Assembly (NCBI GenBank): GCA_017527075.1
Contig: JAFXQM010000007.1
Location: 184,368 to 248,367, forward strand
DNA: 64,000 bases
Direction of reading: 5' to 3'
From: Selenomonadaceae bacterium
GTDB lineage: Bacteria; Bacillota; Negativicutes; Selenomonadales; Selenomonadaceae
The position numbers and the translations under genes were made by a program. Positions 23,635 through 32,694 of the stretch are shown here, in pieces (position 1 is the stretch's first letter; every line of letters starts with the position of its first letter). Under the pieces are notes generated by a model. The model was not told the origin of the DNA. It was given only the letters and a program-made list of their open reading frames with translations, and ran no database searches.

Positions 23635-25431
23635 ATGGACACATACGATTACATTTCAAGCAGAATTAATTTACTGAAAGAAAAATATCCGTCGCTTCGT
23701 TCGCGCCATGACGATTATGTTTTTTCGGCTCTGTGCATTAAAGCTCATTTCTATAAAAATCCCGCGCTGCTTTTAAACGAAGAAGACTTCGCGGAAATGA
23801 TTGTCGACAGCCCCAATGACGGCGGCGCAGATTTTCTTTTGAGCGACCCAAATTCCGAAGGCTCCGACCTGGTTATCGGGCAATCGAAATTTTGCAAAAC
23901 CATCTCCTCCGAGAAGGTGCTCAACGCCGTGCGAAAAATGGCAGACTTTTACAACGATATGACAGCGGGGCACTACGAACAATTTAATTCACGAGTGCGA
24001 AGTCGCTTCCGTAAATTGTACGCCGAACTTGGCGACGAATCCAAAATTCATTTCGTCTTTTACACGAGTGCTCCAAAGAAACGAATCAACATAAAACGGA
24101 TAGAAACAAAATTCCGCGAGATGTTAAACGATGCCCACGTAATTGAAATTGATATATTTTTTTCCGCCGACGTGGAGGACGATATCAAAGAATCACTTTT
24201 AAGAAAGCCGAGCGTTGAATATGGCAAAATTCAAATAGACGAAGCGAATAATTATCTTGCCTATGGTGACGACGCTGTCATTGTAAATGTTTCCGCTTTT
24301 TCAATCAAAGAATTGTATGACGAGCACAACATCACTCTTCTCTCGCGAAATCTCCGCTATCACATCAAAGGTAGTAAAGCGGCAAGGCTTATCGACAATG
24401 CAATAAGGAATACCATTGAACAAAGTCCTTCGTCTTTTTGGCTGAAAAACAACGGTCTTACTATAATCTGCGACGATTTTGAAATCGACGGGCGCGTTGT
24501 GAGACTTAAAAATTTTTCAATACTCAACGGCGGGCAAACTACGTATCAGTTGCGCCGTAGTGAATACATTGATAAGAAAAAGTTTTTCTGGCTCCCGTGC
24601 AAAATCATAAAGACCGTCGGCAAAACCGATGACGAAAAAAATGTCTTCAGCCTGGAAATTGCCAAAGCCGCAAATTCTCAGAAACCGATTCAACCCTCCG
24701 ATTTAAAAGCCAATTTTCCGGAACAAATTCGTTTTGCACAAGCCATGAAAGATGTTGGCGTATTGTATAAAACCAAACGTGGCGAAGAAATCGACAAAAA
24801 ATATCGCAAGGCTTATCTCAATACAAACTTAGCCGAAGTCGGCAAACTGTGTCTGGCGGCGATATTTCAAGAGCCGTGCAAAAGTAGAAACAATCCTTCC
24901 GCCTCTTACAAGGAAGACAAATATTACAATTTGATTTTTAAAGATAATCCGAAACAAGTTGCCGCCATCTGCAAAGAGTTGCTTTACATCGATAAATATT
25001 TTGATACTTTCCTGAGAAATTTTGAAAAAGACAATGCAGATACGCCGCGTCTCTCTTTTGCACGTCTTGCGAGAAGGATTTGTGTTGCGTTTACGGCTCT
25101 TGCCGCAAGATATCATCAAGGCAACATCACCGACCAAGATTTGACGAAAGCATTAACGTCAGAGCAATCCGATAAAGTGTTCTGCAACTTGGGCGACATG
25201 AAGACGTTGTTACCGATAAAACTTTATACGGACGCTTACGACGCGGCATTGGACAAGTTATTTGAGATAATTATCGAAAAGGGAGCGACCGCTTACATGT
25301 ATGCTCACAAGAACAAATCAGATTTAACAGAAACCAATTTCATGAAGAGCGACAGAAATTATCACGAAATTTTGTTAAGCAGTTGGTCGACTCTCAAAAG
25401 AGAAATCAATAGAATTTTCGCCGAAGCTTAG
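23635..25431 (+). CDS. AIPR-family abortive-infection-type protein
   Basis: About 598 residues. The middle (about 245-330) carries the AIPR signature: LLSRNLRYHIKG, FWLKNNGLTIICDDFEID and FSILNGGQTTYQLR. The N-terminal 150 residues contain DGGADFLLSD followed by DLVIGQSKF, a pattern compatible with a PD-(D/E)XK nuclease core. AIPR proteins are linked to phage defence, often with nuclease activity; that is family knowledge, not shown here. ATG 23635 has AGAGGAA upstream. The gene looks more A/T-rich than its neighbours and sits between housekeeping genes dut and rarA, which suggests horizontal gain. Confidence 0.8.
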   Translation: MDTYDYISSRINLLKEKYPSLRSRHDDYVFSALCIKAHFYKNPALLLNEEDFAEMIVDSPNDGGADFLLSDPNSEGSDLVIGQSKFCKTISSEKVLNAVRKMADFYNDMTAGHYEQFNSRVRSRFRKLYAELGDESKIHFVFYTSAPKKRINIKRIETKFREMLNDAHVIEIDIFFSADVEDDIKESLLRKPSVEYGKIQIDEANNYLAYGDDAVIVNVSAFSIKELYDEHNITLLSRNLRYHIKGSKAARLIDNAIRNTIEQSPSSFWLKNNGLTIICDDFEIDGRVVRLKNFSILNGGQTTYQLRRSEYIDKKKFFWLPCKIIKTVGKTDDEKNVFSLEIAKAANSQKPIQPSDLKANFPEQIRFAQAMKDVGVLYKTKRGEEIDKKYRKAYLNTNLAEVGKLCLAAIFQEPCKSRNNPSASYKEDKYYNLIFKDNPKQVAAICKELLYIDKYFDTFLRNFEKDNADTPRLSFARLARRICVAFTALAARYHQGNITDQDLTKALTSEQSDKVFCNLGDMKTLLPIKLYTDAYDAALDKLFEIIIEKGATAYMYAHKNKSDLTETNFMKSDRNYHEILLSSWSTLKREINRIFAEA

Positions 25432-25439
25432 GAGGGCAA

Positions 25440-26693
25440 ATGGATTTATTCAGCAGTGTCAACGACGACAAAAAATTTCAGCCGCTGGCGGAGAGAATGA
25501 GGCCGCAGACTTTGGCGGACTTCGCGGGGCAAGAAAAAATTTTGGGCGGCGCGCTCGGCAAGATGATTTCCGAAGGTCAGACGCCGTCTTTAATTTTTTT
25601 CGGGGCACCAGGCACCGGCAAGACCACGCTCGCAAAAATTATCGCCAACACGACCGACAGCAACTTCGTCAAAGTCAACGCGGCTCTGTCGGGCGTCGCC
25701 GAACTGCGCGCGCTCGTCAAAGAGGCCGAAGACCAAAGAAAATTTTATCGGCGGCGGACGATTCTTTTCATCGACGAAATTCACCGCTTCAACAAAGGGC
25801 AACAGGATTTTCTTCTGCCTTACGTCGAGGACGGGCACGTAACTTTAATCGGCGCGACGACCGAGAACCCGTTCTTCGAGGTCAACGCCGCGCTCCTCAG
25901 CCGCGTGAAAATCGTTCGGCTGGAAAAGCTCACCGTCGACGACATAAAAAAAATTCTCCGCCGCGCCGTCGACTCGGAAAAATTTTCCGTGGAGGAGCGC
26001 GCGCTGGAGATTATCGCGGACTTCGCGGACGGCGACGCCCGCATGGCTCTGAACGTCTTGGAGCAGGCGGCGTTCGGCGGAAAAATTTCCGTCGCGGCTC
26101 TGAAAGATTTGCTCGGCGAAAAAATTCGGCGATACGATAAACGCGGAGACAATCACTTCGACACGGCCAGCGCGTTTATAAAAAGCATGCGCGGCTCGGA
26201 CGCGGACGCGGCGATTTTTTATCTGGCGAAGATGATTGACGGCGGAGAAGATTTGAAATTCATCGCGCGGCGGATTGTCATTTGCGCGGCGGAGGATGTG
26301 GGCAACGCCGACCCGCAGGCTCTGATTCTGGCGAACGCGGCGGCTCAGGCGGCTCAGTTCGTCGGCCTGCCCGAAGCCCGAATCATCCTCGCCCAAGCCG
26401 TCACGTACATTGCGGGCGCGCCCAAATCAAACGCGGCTTACTTGGCAATCGATAAAGCTCTCGGCGACACGCGCGGCACCGTTCCAAAACATTTGCGCGA
26501 CACTCATTACAAGGGCGCGAAAACTTTCGGGCACGGCGTCGGTTACAAATATCCTCACGACTTTGAAAATCATTTCGTCCGCCAGCAATATCTCCCCGAC
26601 GAAAAAATTTCCGCGCGTTATTACGAGCCGACGACTCAGGGCGCAGAAGCCGCGATTAAAACTCGTCTCGAAAATTTTTGGCGCGCGGATTAA
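25440..26693 (+). CDS. rarA: Replication-associated recombination protein A (MgsA)
   Basis: AAA+ ATPase acting at stalled replication forks. Walker A FFGAPGTGKTTLAK, Walker B ILFIDEIHRFNKGQQD, sensor GATTENPFFEV and the C-terminal family-specific PKSNAAYLAIDKAL, VPKHLRDTHYKGA and GYKYPHDFENHFVRQQYLPD are all present. Its last 228 bp belong to a 266-bp tandem duplication that also spans the end of the converging Hsp70-like gene. Confidence 0.96.
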   Translation: MDLFSSVNDDKKFQPLAERMRPQTLADFAGQEKILGGALGKMISEGQTPSLIFFGAPGTGKTTLAKIIANTTDSNFVKVNAALSGVAELRALVKEAEDQRKFYRRRTILFIDEIHRFNKGQQDFLLPYVEDGHVTLIGATTENPFFEVNAALLSRVKIVRLEKLTVDDIKKILRRAVDSEKFSVEERALEIIADFADGDARMALNVLEQAAFGGKISVAALKDLLGEKIRRYDKRGDNHFDTASAFIKSMRGSDADAAIFYLAKMIDGGEDLKFIARRIVICAAEDVGNADPQALILANAAAQAAQFVGLPEARIILAQAVTYIAGAPKSNAAYLAIDKALGDTRGTVPKHLRDTHYKGAKTFGHGVGYKYPHDFENHFVRQQYLPDEKISARYYEPTTQGAEAAIKTRLENFWRAD

Positions 26694-26997
26694 AAAATTT
26701 TTCCGCCTCAGTAATCTTTGAGCTGAATGCTGACACGCGCGGTGAAATCCCAAAACATTTGCGCGACACTCATTACAAGGGCGCGAAGACTTTCGGGCAC
26801 GGCGTCGGTTACAAATATCCTCACGACTTTGAAAATCATTTCGTCCGCCAGCAATATCTCCCCGACGAAAAAATTTCCGCGCGTTATTACGAGCCGACGA
26901 CTCAGGGCGCAGAAGCCGCGATTAAAATTCGTCTCGAAAATTTTTGGCGCGCAGATAAAAAAATTTTTCCGCCTCAATAATCTTTGAGCTGAATGCT
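26466..26997. repeat. 266-bp tandem duplication over the rarA 3' end
   Basis: Positions 26466-26731 and 26732-26997 are two copies of the same sequence with only a few differences. The unit begins inside rarA at GACACGCGCGG and runs through the rarA stop and the last about 25 bp of the converging Hsp70-like gene. The second copy still reads KHLRDTHYKGAKTFGHG and on to the final residues of RarA but lacks the rest of the gene, so it is a remnant. Junctions share the bases GAC. Confidence 0.95.
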
Positions 26998-28434
26998 GAC
27001 GTCCGCAGATTTGCCCGTGCGTTTGTCGACGGCCTTCAATTGCATAAGGCCGCTCTTGTCAATCGTCACGGTCAAAAGCGTCTCGTCATTTTTTTTGCTG
27101 TCTTTGAGCCCGCGAATTTCAATCTCGCCGATGTGCGTGCCTTCTTCGGGCAGATAAATTTCGTCCGTGCACTCCGATTCGTAAATCGCAATGTAAGTAT
27201 CCGAACGGTCGTTAATGTGGCATGAAGTCGATTCGCCGCTCGTCGGCAGGGCATCGCCCTTGTAAATGATATTGTAAATCCGCAGTCGGTTGAGGTCTTT
27301 GTACTTATCGTAATTTTGAACGTACTTCGCGCCGTAAGAAAATTTGCAGATGTCGTGGAGGAAATGTTCTTCCGTCAAATGCTCAGCGTAAATCGCCGCG
27401 CCGAACGCGATGGCTTTCTCCGGCTCGAAAAGTTTTATCTCAATGTCGGGATAATTTTCTTCGAACGCCTTGCGAACCTGCGGCATGTTGGAGCTGCCGC
27501 CGACGCAGACGATGTAATCAATCTTGCGCGAACATTTGCGCTTGAGGTTGTCGACGACGGTCATGGTCGCCTGCAAGAGCTCGGCGGTCACCTTTTCAAA
27601 TTCCGCCCGCGTTATTTCAAAATCAAAATCCTCGCCGCCAATCTCAATGTACGAACGATATCTGTCTCGCCGCGAAAGTGTGTGCTTAACGTCAATCGCT
27701 TTCTTCAAAATTTTATTCTCGGCGCGCGCGTTAAATCGGATGTGAGGCTCTTGCTCGCGGCACTTGCGCTTTATCAGCTCGACCAAAAGTTTGTCCCAAT
27801 CTCTGCCGCCGATTCGCCGCATGTCCGAGTTGATGACTTTGTACCACTCCGAAGAATTTTTGTCGGAACGAACAATCGCCACGTCGCAGGTGCCGCCGCC
27901 CAAATCGTAAACCAAAATCGTTTTGTCGTCCTGAGCCCCCGGCGCGTTGAAGTAGGCAATGGCGGCCGCCACGGGCTCGCGAATGAAGCCGAGAACTTTC
28001 AAGCCCGCCTCGTCCTGCGCGGCGTCCCGAATAAAATTCAGCTCGCGCAAAGTGAACGCGGCGGGGACGGAGATAACCGCGCCGTCAATTTCTTGAGAAA
28101 CCAGCTGCTGATGTTCAATCGCCTCAAGCGCAATGTTTTTGACTTCGCGGAGGATGCCGCCGACGATTTCTTTCTTGCTGAAATTTTTGCCGTCCAGCCA
28201 AAAAGATTTTTGGTCGGGGTTGCTTATTTCCATTTTGATGTTGCGCACGACGTTTTCAGGATAATATTCCCCTTGGTCTTCGGCGGGAATGCCAATCAAA
28301 GGCTCTTGACCGTCCTCGTAATAAAAAACGGAGGGAATGCCGTATTGACCGCCGGGCAAGAGCGTCGCGGGCATGTTGTTTATCAGCGCGGCGGGCAAAG
28401 AAAAACTCGTGCCGAAATCAATTCCAATCTTCAT
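26974..28434 (-). CDS. Hsp70-like chaperone/ATPase
   Basis: A 486-residue Hsp70 homologue with a full actin-fold ATPase half: phosphate-1 GIDFGTSFSL, ISVPAAFTLREL, FIREPVAAAIAYF, phosphate-2 VYDLGGGTCDVAIV and adenosine motif VCVGGSSNMPQV. The C-terminal part (about 375-486) is shorter than the DnaK substrate-binding domain, with a beta-rich segment and no EEVD-like or lid helix. It is therefore a specialised paralogue, not the housekeeping DnaK. ATG 28434 has GGAGG 9 nt upstream. It follows the GrpE-like gene directly and closes the kinase-VWA-PP2C-GrpE-Hsp70 unit. Confidence 0.9.
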   Translation of the reverse strand: MKIGIDFGTSFSLPAALINNMPATLLPGGQYGIPSVFYYEDGQEPLIGIPAEDQGEYYPENVVRNIKMEISNPDQKSFWLDGKNFSKKEIVGGILREVKNIALEAIEHQQLVSQEIDGAVISVPAAFTLRELNFIRDAAQDEAGLKVLGFIREPVAAAIAYFNAPGAQDDKTILVYDLGGGTCDVAIVRSDKNSSEWYKVINSDMRRIGGRDWDKLLVELIKRKCREQEPHIRFNARAENKILKKAIDVKHTLSRRDRYRSYIEIGGEDFDFEITRAEFEKVTAELLQATMTVVDNLKRKCSRKIDYIVCVGGSSNMPQVRKAFEENYPDIEIKLFEPEKAIAFGAAIYAEHLTEEHFLHDICKFSYGAKYVQNYDKYKDLNRLRIYNIIYKGDALPTSGESTSCHINDRSDTYIAIYESECTDEIYLPEEGTHIGEIEIRGLKDSKKNDETLLTVTIDKSGLMQLKAVDKRTGKSADVSIQLKDY

Positions 28435-28440
28435 CAATCT

Positions 28441-29472
28441 TTACCTCCAAGAAAAACTTCCGAATTTCCCGACGGTCGGCTGACTTGAGACGGGCTCGAC
28501 AATTTCAACTTCAGCCTTGCGCCAAACTTGGTCTTTGTAAATTAAGCCGACGCTCAAAATCTTTGAAACCTTTGCGTCTTTCGACGGGCGGACGGCGTTC
28601 ACGACTTTGTGCCGACTGGCGTCGAGCGGGACATCCGTTTCGTTGATGAGTTCCGCGCCCAACATCTCCAGCGACTGCTCCACGTAACTCGGAAAATTTT
28701 TGCAACGCCTGACGAGTTTTTCGTAACCCCGCTGAATATCCGCCTGCGGGTGCTGCCCGGCCGTCTCACTCATCGTGTCGTAAAGCTGAAGCAACTGATA
28801 AATCGGCTCCGTCAGCATTTTGTATTCCACTCCGTCACGAATCTCCGAAATTTTTTTCAGCGACTCCTGCAGGCGCGGCAATTCGTCCTGCAAAGAGAGC
28901 TGAACTTTTTTTATCTCCGTGAGGATTTTTTCGTCGTCCGCGCGCCGATTGTTCGCCAGCGTGTCCAAGCCGAGCAAAAGTTCTTTTTCCTCCGCCTCAA
29001 GCACGGAAGAATTTTTTTCGACGGGGACTTCGATAACTTTCACGCCGAAAAATCTTCCGAGGTTTCCATCCAACGCCGTCAACTGCGCGAGCACATTTTG
29101 ATAGAGTTCAGCGTTCAAAGGAACTCCGCGAAAAATATTTTCGGCATTGCTATCAAAAAATTTCATGCACGAATCAAGATTTTCCGAGAGTGCAATGTTG
29201 AGCCCGTAAACAATCACAAGCAAATCAAAACCCGTGAGCTGATTGAAAGACGCCTTGGAGGGCATCAATGCGAAATTTTTTGTCGGCAGATTCACTTGAT
29301 TCACTTGGCATAGCGCGGACAGCAGCGGGGAAGTTTTCCGCGTCGTCAGCTCGTAAAAAGTCATCGTCATCATTTGCAGATAAAAATTTTTGAGAGTGGG
29401 GACGGCGTCGGCTGTCGGATTGTTTTTCGCAAAAGCCAACGCCTCCCGATAAGTTGTAAGACTGTTAATCAT
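28441..29472 (-). CDS. GrpE-like nucleotide-exchange protein with large N-terminal region
   Basis: A 343-residue protein with no signal or membrane segment. Residues about 245-335 look like GrpE: a helical part, then PLDASRHKVVNAV, SKILSVGLIYKDQVWRKAEV, matching the GrpE pattern D-x-x-x-H-x-A-V ... G-Y ... R-x-A-x-V. Residues 160-240 form a predicted helical stretch (LTEIKKVQLSLQDELPRLQE) like the long GrpE helix. The N-terminal 150 residues match nothing I recognise. Lying between PP2C (8-nt overlap) and the Hsp70-like gene (about 6-nt gap), it most likely exchanges nucleotide on that Hsp70. The assignment rests on pattern and context. Confidence 0.65.
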   Translation of the reverse strand: MINSLTTYREALAFAKNNPTADAVPTLKNFYLQMMTMTFYELTTRKTSPLLSALCQVNQVNLPTKNFALMPSKASFNQLTGFDLLVIVYGLNIALSENLDSCMKFFDSNAENIFRGVPLNAELYQNVLAQLTALDGNLGRFFGVKVIEVPVEKNSSVLEAEEKELLLGLDTLANNRRADDEKILTEIKKVQLSLQDELPRLQESLKKISEIRDGVEYKMLTEPIYQLLQLYDTMSETAGQHPQADIQRGYEKLVRRCKNFPSYVEQSLEMLGAELINETDVPLDASRHKVVNAVRPSKDAKVSKILSVGLIYKDQVWRKAEVEIVEPVSSQPTVGKFGSFSWR

Positions 29473-30421
29473 TTTTCTTTCCTCTTTCCTCCAACCAACG
29501 CGGCAAAAATTTTTCGCGCGCCTTCTCCGCCAGATAAACTGTTCGGCTCCGAAGAAGCAAATTTAAATCGCCCGCCACGAGATACGCCAGGGAAATGTCG
29601 TCGTTGCTGCCGTGCTCGGTCATGTGCGGCAAGAGTTCATTTTTCACAGCGTCCGCCGTCACCGACAGGCCGTTGCAAATCATGCTGTCGATAATCGCGT
29701 CGGCGTAAAGTTTGCAAAACCACTGCTCGTTCTCGAAAATCGGATAACAGTCGTCCAGGCCGTCGGTGCTCAAAAAAATTGCGACGGGCGCGTGCGGAGA
29801 ATTTTCGTCGCAATCCAAAACAGCGTGACGAAATTTGCTCACGGCGTCGCTGTCGCAGAGAGAAGAGGTGACGTTGAAAACGTTGTCGCTGTCGGGCGGC
29901 ACGGGCACTTTGAATTCGCCGTTGCGTTGCCAGACCACACAGCTCCCGTCGCCGATTTGAACGAGCAAAACCTGCGCGCCGATTGACACCGCGCAAAGCA
30001 AAGTCGTGCCGTAAGCGACGGGAATATAATTTTCGTCCGAAGCAAAGCGCGCTTTGTACTTGTCGCTCACCGTCTGCCAGCGAATTTCTTCGGCGCGAAC
30101 GGGATTTTCCGCCCAATGTTTTTTGACGGCGGCCGTCCATTCCTCACAAACTTTGAACTCAAAATTTTTTATGCCCGCCTCGGAAAAACTTTCGCCCTCC
30201 AAAATGTTTTGGCAAAAAATTTTTATCTGTTCGAAGGCGACCTTAACCGCGAGCCGCGAGCCGATGTCACTGCGAAAATAATCTTTGCCGCCGTGACCGT
30301 CCGCCACAGCAATCGCTTGCACGCCGGCGAATTCCAAAACCGAGGAACTGTCTTGGCAGGGCCACCCGCGCTCAAAATATTTTTTCCCGTGAACCGACGC
30401 GGCGAACACTTTAAATCTCAC
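29465..30421 (-). CDS. PP2C-family Ser/Thr phosphatase
   Basis: A 318-residue PPM phosphatase. Metal-binding Asp residues are visible in AIAVADGHGGKDYF, VQIGDGSCVVW, FLSTDGLDDCYP and EHGSNDDISLAYL. The N-terminal GWPCQDSS is the usual first-strand region. It should reverse the neighbouring kinase. GTG start behind GGAGGAG. A terminator-like hairpin separates it from the VWA gene, so the downstream part may be partly independent. Confidence 0.88.
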   Translation of the reverse strand: MRFKVFAASVHGKKYFERGWPCQDSSSVLEFAGVQAIAVADGHGGKDYFRSDIGSRLAVKVAFEQIKIFCQNILEGESFSEAGIKNFEFKVCEEWTAAVKKHWAENPVRAEEIRWQTVSDKYKARFASDENYIPVAYGTTLLCAVSIGAQVLLVQIGDGSCVVWQRNGEFKVPVPPDSDNVFNVTSSLCDSDAVSKFRHAVLDCDENSPHAPVAIFLSTDGLDDCYPIFENEQWFCKLYADAIIDSMICNGLSVTADAVKNELLPHMTEHGSNDDISLAYLVAGDLNLLLRSRTVYLAEKAREKFLPRWLEERGKKND

Positions 30422-30450
30422 GACGCCAGCTCCTCCTTTCTTGACTTAGA

Positions 30451-30486
30451 AAAATCCCCTGAAAAATTTTCAAGGGATTTTTTTTC
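30451..30486. terminator. Hairpin with T-runs between the VWA and PP2C genes
   Basis: AAATCCC pairs with GGGATTT around an A/T-rich loop, with T-runs on either strand. On the minus strand it lies inside the presumed operon and may attenuate it. Confidence 0.6.
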
Positions 30487-30525
30487 ATTCAATCACGACA
30501 AAATTTTTGCGGCGGCGGCTCCTCT

Positions 30526-31278
30526 TTAAAGAGCACCCCACTCGCTCAAATCGTCGTTGTCAATCAGAGAGCCCTGCGCTTTGAAAGCGTCGGCCGTCTT
30601 TTGGGTGTTGTCGTCGGCGTCTTCAAGATTCTCGGCGTCCGTGGAAATATTTTTGCCGCGGCTGGCGACTTTGGAGGAAGTGACGACGGCGAACTTAATC
30701 AGCTTCTTGAGCTCGTTGACGTTGTCGGTGTGCAGGACGGTCTCCCTGTTGCCGGTGAACTCAACCAAAACCTCGTCGTTGCAGTCCGTGCCGAAACCGA
30801 TTGCCACGCGCGCGGCGTATTTGTACCAGCCGTTTTCCTTGAGGTCTTGCAGCCCCGCTTGATAATCGTCCGTGGGCTCGCCGTCGGACAAAAGGAAAAG
30901 CACCGGTGCTCTGGCGCAAGAGGCTTCCTTCATGAATCCGTGCTTGACAGAAAGTTTTTCGTTCAGCGCGCTGAAGGCCTCGCCCATCGACGTGGCACCG
31001 TTCACGTTCAGGTCGTTCCATGAATCTCTGACCTCTTCTGGCGAAACCAAACCCGTCTCTCCGAAAATCCATTTTACTTCGCTGTCGAACGTCAGCATGC
31101 CCACTTTGATATCGCTGTCGGGTTGTTCGTCGTTCATCGAAACCAACTCCGGCAGAATTTTTTCAACCGCTTCGTTGACGGTGCCAATCGGTGCGCCCTG
31201 CATGCTGTAAGAGGTGTCGAGCAAAAAAATCACGGCGCAAAGTTTGCCCGGCATGGGAGCCTTATCGAGAATACCCAT
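30526..31278 (-). CDS. VWA-domain protein, TerY-like
   Basis: A 250-residue cytosolic von Willebrand A domain. The MIDAS is D-T-S-Y-S in FLLDTSYSMQGAP, the Thr in NGATSMGEAF and the Asp in FLLSDGEPTDDYQ. TerY-type VWA proteins are known partners of PP2C and kinase genes in Ter-associated triads. The C-terminal 50 residues are acidic and probably disordered. Start ATG with AGGAGG upstream. Confidence 0.85.
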   Translation of the reverse strand: MGILDKAPMPGKLCAVIFLLDTSYSMQGAPIGTVNEAVEKILPELVSMNDEQPDSDIKVGMLTFDSEVKWIFGETGLVSPEEVRDSWNDLNVNGATSMGEAFSALNEKLSVKHGFMKEASCARAPVLFLLSDGEPTDDYQAGLQDLKENGWYKYAARVAIGFGTDCNDEVLVEFTGNRETVLHTDNVNELKKLIKFAVVTSSKVASRGKNISTDAENLEDADDNTQKTADAFKAQGSLIDNDDLSEWGAL

Positions 31279-31299
31279 AAAAAATTTTCCTCCTTTGAT

Positions 31300-32589
31300 T
31301 CAGCTGTTCGCGACAACCTGAGCAATGTCTCGGTTGCCGAAATCGATTTTGCAGTTGAGCGCGAGAGTTTGCACCGCGCCCGGCTGACAGACATAATTTT
31401 TCCCGCCGGCAGTCGTCAGGTTCCAACGAAGCGCGGATTTGTTTTGAAGACCGAACTTGCCCGGCTTCTCCAAGACAACGGCCGAAACCGTCTCAAAATC
31501 TTCCGACGAAGAATTCATGTGGTAATCGTAAAGCTTGACGCCTTTGAAAATCGGAACGGTCACGTCGAGATTCGAGCGTTTGCCGAATTTAAAATAACCG
31601 ACGGGCGTGACGGATTTTTTGCAGCTTTGGCAAACGGTCGGGCGGTCGCTCTCCAAAAAAATTTCTTCGCCGCAGTGCGGGCATTGGGCAATGGAACTCT
31701 TCAGGCGAACGAGCACATGGAACCAATCTTGCTCCAGCAGCCGCCCTCTGGCATTGAGCAAACTTTCCTGCGAGAACGAACGACAAAAGGCGTCCTTGAT
31801 GAAACTCGGAAAATATTTCCACATTCTCGCCGCGTTTTGGTGAAGGCCGCGGACGGGACGATTTGAATCGTCGTTCGGGTCAAAGATGAACAGCGGCTTC
31901 GTGCCGTAAATTTTTTTCTCAAACTTATTGGTCAGCGCGGGGATTTGAACCGTACGCGCGCCTTCGAGCGGATGATTGCCCACGAGCAACATGAACAGCA
32001 ACGTTGCCAGCGAATATCTGTCCGTGAGCTTGTCGGGTTGCTTCTCGCCGCGAACAACTTCGGGCGCAACGTAACCGCTCTTGCCTTCGATGCCCGAATA
32101 TTCGCCGTGCCCCATGATGTTGTCGTTGTCGCAGATTAAAACTTTGCCGTTCGCGGGGTTGATTGAAAAATTTCCGTCGTTGAGGTCTTGGTAGTTGTAA
32201 CCTTTGCTGTGCAAAGCATTGAAGGCGGCGACCATGTTCAGCGCGGCGTCGACCATCGCCGTCACGTTTTCAAAGGCGGCGTGCGCCGTCAAAAATTTTG
32301 AAAAGCTCTCGTAACCCGACGGGAAAATTTTCATGACGTAACCGAACGTTCCGTCCGCCGTCCACTCGGTGAGCTGCTCCGGCCAAACAAATTCGGGCGC
32401 GGGCGAGCCGACCTTGATGTTGCTCTCCAGGTGCCGATAAAATCTTTGCGGCTCTTTGATGAGGCTTATGAAGTACCATTTGAGCGCGCGCTCCTCGCCG
32501 CTGTCGAGGCGAACGCGATAGACGATTCCCTGCCCGCCTTCGCCGAGTTTGTCGACCACGGTTGCCGTTTGTCCGTCAGCCAATTTCAC
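31300..32589 (-). CDS. Ser/Thr protein kinase with zinc ribbon
   Basis: A 429-residue cytosolic kinase. Glycine loop KLGEGGQGIVYRV, Lys in RALKWYF, catalytic YNYQDLNDGNFSINP (the HRD arginine is missing but Asp and Asn remain), a DFG variant in ICDNDNIMG and VAPEVVRGEK. Residues about 305-345 hold a zinc ribbon, CPHCGEEIF then CQSCKKS, followed by a beta-rich C-terminal domain. It is the first gene of the five-gene minus-strand unit. GTG start; the usual ribosome site is replaced by a hairpin. Confidence 0.86.
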   Translation of the reverse strand: MKLADGQTATVVDKLGEGGQGIVYRVRLDSGEERALKWYFISLIKEPQRFYRHLESNIKVGSPAPEFVWPEQLTEWTADGTFGYVMKIFPSGYESFSKFLTAHAAFENVTAMVDAALNMVAAFNALHSKGYNYQDLNDGNFSINPANGKVLICDNDNIMGHGEYSGIEGKSGYVAPEVVRGEKQPDKLTDRYSLATLLFMLLVGNHPLEGARTVQIPALTNKFEKKIYGTKPLFIFDPNDDSNRPVRGLHQNAARMWKYFPSFIKDAFCRSFSQESLLNARGRLLEQDWFHVLVRLKSSIAQCPHCGEEIFLESDRPTVCQSCKKSVTPVGYFKFGKRSNLDVTVPIFKGVKLYDYHMNSSSEDFETVSAVVLEKPGKFGLQNKSALRWNLTTAGGKNYVCQPGAVQTLALNCKIDFGNRDIAQVVANS

Positions 32590-32590
32590 G

Positions 32591-32609
32591 CGCTGATTTT
32601 TTCTCAGCG
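32591..32609 (-). promoter_or_regulatory. Hairpin abutting the kinase start codon
   Basis: On the minus strand CGCTGA / TCAGCG enclose a GAAAAAA loop and end 1 nt before the GTG start, where the ribosome site should be. A role in limiting translation is possible. Confidence 0.4.
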
Positions 32610-32614
32610 GAACG

Positions 32615-32644
32615 AATATACTGCCGCTTTAAATTTTTTATCAA
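32615..32644 (-). promoter_or_regulatory. Putative promoter of the kinase-Hsp70 unit
   Basis: On the minus strand TTGATA, 18 nt, TATATT, about 30 nt before the kinase start and divergent from cbiE. Confidence 0.45.
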
Positions 32645-32694
32645 GCGCAGGAAAATTTTCGGGCGAGTGGAAAATTTCGGGCGAGGTGATACCC

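Noticed and set aside
32431..32694. N-terminal extension of CbiE
   Set aside because: It overlaps the divergent kinase gene and its promoter; TTG 32695 with GAGGTG gives a normal CbiE.
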